Shown here: positions 7,478 through 9,148 of the stretch, piece by piece
Numbering within the stretch: position 1 is the stretch's first letter
How the letters are laid out: every line of letters starts with the position of its first letter
NCBI GenBank assembly: GCA_023436715.1
Contig: JAEZIJ010000103.1
Coordinates: 1-9,148 of the forward strand
Direction of reading: 5' to 3'
Source: Acidobacteriota bacterium
GTDB taxonomy: Bacteria; Acidobacteriota; Terriglobia; Bryobacterales; Bryobacteraceae
Length of the DNA: 9,148 nt
Notes under the pieces: generated by a model
Seen by the model: the letters and a program-made list of their open reading frames with translations, nothing else
Databases searched by the model: none
What the model was told of the DNA's origin: nothing
Made by a program: the position numbers and the translations under genes

Positions 7478-7721
7478 CCAGGGGTGGCTTACGGGCAATC
7501 GAAAACAACCACCTCCTTATTCGCGGTCGCACTGGACTTGATCGGGCAACCCGGTCGTCGATCCCGAGAACAACAAGAAGTCACCCCAACAGGGTGCCGC
7601 CACAAGCGTGTGGTGCGCGACGAGCCCGCAGCTCGAGGGCTTGGGCGAGATCTACTGCGCCGACTGCGAGATCGCCCCGAACCGAACGTGGATGGCGAGT
7701 TGGGCACCATCGGCATCGTGA
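7478..7721 (+). pseudogene. Short-chain dehydrogenase (SDR) remnant with internal deletion
   Basis: Two pieces of an SDR lie in different frames. The first (7478-7549) reads PGVAYGQSKTTTSLFAVALD and contains the catalytic YxxxK (Tyr codon 7490-7492, Lys codon 7502-7504). The second (from 7548, frame shifted by one) reads NPVVDPENNKKSPQQGAATS, then VWCATSPQLEGLGEIYCADC, then EIA, which matches the C-terminal part of retinol-dehydrogenase-like SDRs (EQGAATSVWCATSPQL...YCEDCDIA). About 40 residues between them, including the PGG segment after the active site, appear deleted at about 7543-7549. The cofactor-binding N-terminal half is absent and the frame ends early at TGA 7719-7721. It lies 56 bp after the alcohol dehydrogenase stop. 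No activity is expected. Confidence 0.75.
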
Positions 7722-8434
7722 GAAAGATAGAGTTCGTCCGGAAGTGATCGAGCGGTCTGAACCTTCTCCGTAGAGGCGGCCGTGACCTTCCCGGAACACC
7801 CTGCTAAACTGACTTGATTGAAACCCCACGAACCATTTCTTCCTGGCATTTCTGCTCGGCCGTCCTCCGCCGAGATCAAGGCGTACGTTGCCGCTCGCCT
7901 CGAGGGTTTTGAACTGCGCCAGCAAGAGCGTGCGCGTCGTCGCGCCGAGCGCTTGGGCAGGCGCCGCCGCGGCGAGCGCGAGGCCGAACAGCAATCGCTG
8001 TTTCAGGATTAGCCAACCGACGTCGGAGCAGTCGGGGCGTGTGGCAAGCGTTGTCAGCCACGTCTCCGAAGCGTCGTCCGGCTGCCGCGTCGGGGTCTGA
8101 GAGACCGCCGGCGTATCCCGATGGCGTGCTGGTCGACCGCGGACCGAGCCGCCGGACGGGAACCCGGCGGCAAGCCGCGGCACGGCGATGCCCCCAAACC
8201 CCCTGGAGTTATCGCTTTTTTCCGCCAGAGTGGATGCCTTCCCGCTGTGCAGGGCGGCGCCGCCACCGCCCTGCTGGCCACTCCCGCCGCTGAACCGGTC
8301 GCTCGGGTTGCTTCCCAGCATTGCCCTATCCCTTCCGATTCAGGTGGCTTCAGCGTACCGCAGATCAGGCGGAAACCGGGTTTAGACTACTGTATGGCAA
8401 CGTTATTGCAACCGCTCCGTATTGAGGAGAATGT
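7722..8434. other. 713 bp without a convincing gene
   Basis: Overlapping open frames run on both strands, but none has family-like sequence plus a ribosome site. Two readings are worth recording. On the plus strand, 7818-8012 (TTG start, no Shine-Dalgarno) encodes an arginine-rich 64-residue peptide ending AEQQSLFQD. On the minus strand, about 8010-7940 reads KQRLLFGLALAAAAPAQA, which looks like a secretion signal with an AQA cleavage site, but it has no ATG and no recognisable mature protein. From 8100 to 8400 I see only GC-rich, low-information sequence. No RNA gene or transposon end was found. Confidence 0.4.
8424..8429 (+). promoter_or_regulatory. Shine-Dalgarno of the 83-residue protein
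   Basis: GAGGAG ends 5 nt before ATG 8435. An ATG at 8431 is in another frame and closer than usual to the site, so 8435 is preferred. Confidence 0.75.
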
Positions 8435-8689
8435 ATGCCGCAGGTTTCCTTCGCAGGTGATATCAAACCATTGTTTCGCTCCGTCGATATTTCGCACATG
8501 AAGTCGCTCGGCGCAAAGCTGGACGATTACACCTACATGTCGGATCCAGACAACGCCAGTAGAGTGCTCGCGGTACTCTCGCCGCGCAATGGTAGGCCGC
8601 CTTCCATGCCGCCCGGCGGACCTTATTGGACAGCGGCCCAGCTCGCGTTGTTCGTCCAGTGGCAGAAGGACGGATACCAGCCGTGAGCC
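8435..8689 (+). CDS. Small conserved hypothetical protein, haem-less cytochrome c-like
   Basis: The 83-residue protein reads MPQVSFAGDIKPLFRSVDIS at its start and ends AAQLALFVQWQKDGYQP, with a conserved-looking centre LDDYTYMSDPDNASRVL and PPSMPPGGPYWT. The start is supported by GAGGAG. VSFAGDIKPLF resembles the opening of planctomycete-type cytochrome c domains (SFxxDIxPIF followed by CxxCH). The ending resembles their LTxxQIxLLxxWIxxGA tail. There is no cysteine at all and no CxxCH, so haem cannot be attached in the usual way. No signal peptide is seen, so it is probably cytoplasmic. It lies 52 bp before a flavin reductase-like gene on the same strand and may be co-transcribed with it. Function unknown; the cytochrome resemblance is my inference from the motif layout. 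The stop codon TGA is at 8684-8686; the last few bases of the interval run past it. Confidence 0.75.
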
Positions 8690-8730
8690 TCGTTCCGAGG
8701 CAACGGAGGCGCGTGGTTATCGGAAGAGGC

Positions 8731-8736
8731 AGGAGG
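8731..8736 (+). promoter_or_regulatory. Shine-Dalgarno of the flavoprotein reductase gene
   Basis: AGGAGG lies 5 nt before ATG 8742 and fixes the start of the last gene. Confidence 0.8.
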
Positions 8737-8741
8737 TCATC

Positions 8742-9148
8742 ATGGCTGCTCAAGAAGTTCCCTACCGACCCAAGCTGTTAAATAGAGTTGAAGTGGCGGA
8801 AGGCACGATGGCCTTCCATTTCGAGAAACCACCGGGATTTGACTTCAAACCCGGACAATCCACTGCCCTGACATTGCTGAATCCGCCGGAAACCGACTCC
8901 GAAGGAAATGTGCGTACTTTTTCCATTGCCAGCGCTCCATTTGAAGACCACTTAATGTTCACTACCCGAATGCGTGACACGGCGTTCAAGCGCTCGCTGA
9001 AGAAAGTGCCGCTTGGCACGACCCTCTGTGCCAACATGACTGAGACACCTTCCCCGCTGTTAATTACTGTCGAGGGCGGAGAAGGATTTCATGTTCAATG
9101 CTCAAGTCGAATCTCAAGCAGTCGAAACCCACACAGGCGGAGTCAACA
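8742..9148 (+). CDS. FAD-binding oxidoreductase (ferredoxin-NADP reductase-like), N-terminal part; runs off window, probably truncated
   Basis: Starts at ATG 8742 after AGGAGG and stays open to the window end (135 complete codons). Residues 1-95 match the FAD-binding beta-barrel of ferredoxin reductase-like flavoproteins: VAEGTMAFHFEKPPGFDFKP (18-37), GQS (38-40), and RTFSIASAPFEDHL (58-71), where RTFS is the RxYS-type flavin motif, followed by RMRDTAFKRSLKKVPLGT. In the family this is followed directly by an EGPxGSF phosphate-binding segment and an AGGIGITP NAD(P) motif. Here residue 96 onward (CANMTETPSPLLITVEGG) does not match, and the tail is rich in Ser and Arg, as in an out-of-family or out-of-frame reading. 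The gene is therefore probably broken at about 9027. Intact, it would pass electrons between NAD(P)H and an unknown partner. Confidence 0.7.
   Translation, partial: MAAQEVPYRPKLLNRVEVAEGTMAFHFEKPPGFDFKPGQSTALTLLNPPETDSEGNVRTFSIASAPFEDHLMFTTRMRDTAFKRSLKKVPLGTTLCANMTETPSPLLITVEGGEGFHVQCSSRISSSRNPHRRSQ
9092..9148 (+). CDS. Possible start of a further gene, cut by window end
   Basis: ATG 9092 is preceded by GGAGAAGG (9079-9087) at a suitable distance. It opens a frame reading MFNAQVESQAVETHTGGVN to the window end. It overlaps the reductase frame in a different phase. If real, the reductase gene was truncated just upstream and this is the next gene. Only 19 codons are visible, so no family can be named. 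Confidence 0.3.

Noticed and set aside
8039..8385. Overlapping 65-126 codon frames on both strands
   Set aside because: No ribosome sites, no family motifs and very Arg/Pro-rich translations, as expected from GC-rich non-coding DNA.

Overview
The window is about 9.1 kb of moderately GC-rich bacterial DNA. It looks like a chromosome segment of an environmental, probably free-living bacterium. The gene families (GlgP of the YLSAEF type, LdhA-type D-lactate dehydrogenase, UbiA family, PhnB/VOC family, zinc alcohol dehydrogenase, ferredoxin reductase-like flavoprotein) are spread across many Gram-negative phyla, so I do not assign a lineage. No rRNA, tRNA, CRISPR array, transposase, integrase or phage gene was recognised.

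Left part (1-3756): a palindromic intergenic repeat lies at the very edge (1-41). It is followed by a complete glycogen phosphorylase gene (187-2730, +) and a complete D-lactate dehydrogenase gene (2752-3756, -). These two converge with only 21 bp between them. Together they would release glucose-1-phosphate from glycogen and reduce pyruvate to D-lactate, which suits an anaerobic or energy-reserve role, although they are not co-transcribed.

Middle and right part (3757-9148): intact genes alternate with gene remnants. The remnants are a 5'-truncated UbiA-type prenyltransferase (-) joined head-to-head at about 4280 to a 5'-truncated, frameshifted GT4-type glycosyltransferase (+); an alpha/beta hydrolase reduced to pieces in three frames (5359-5692); and a short-chain dehydrogenase with an internal deletion (7478-7721). 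Near the right edge, a flavoprotein reductase gene loses family similarity after about residue 95. The intact genes are a PhnB-like VOC protein (5808-6284), a zinc-dependent alcohol dehydrogenase starting at GTG 6435, and an 83-residue protein (8435-8689) that resembles a haem-less version of the N-terminal planctomycete-type cytochrome c domain.

I did not find a convincing new multi-gene system. The most notable features are the dense run of truncations and deletions from 3.9 kb onward, which could be real gene decay or faulty assembly, and the small haem-less cytochrome-like protein next to a flavin reductase.
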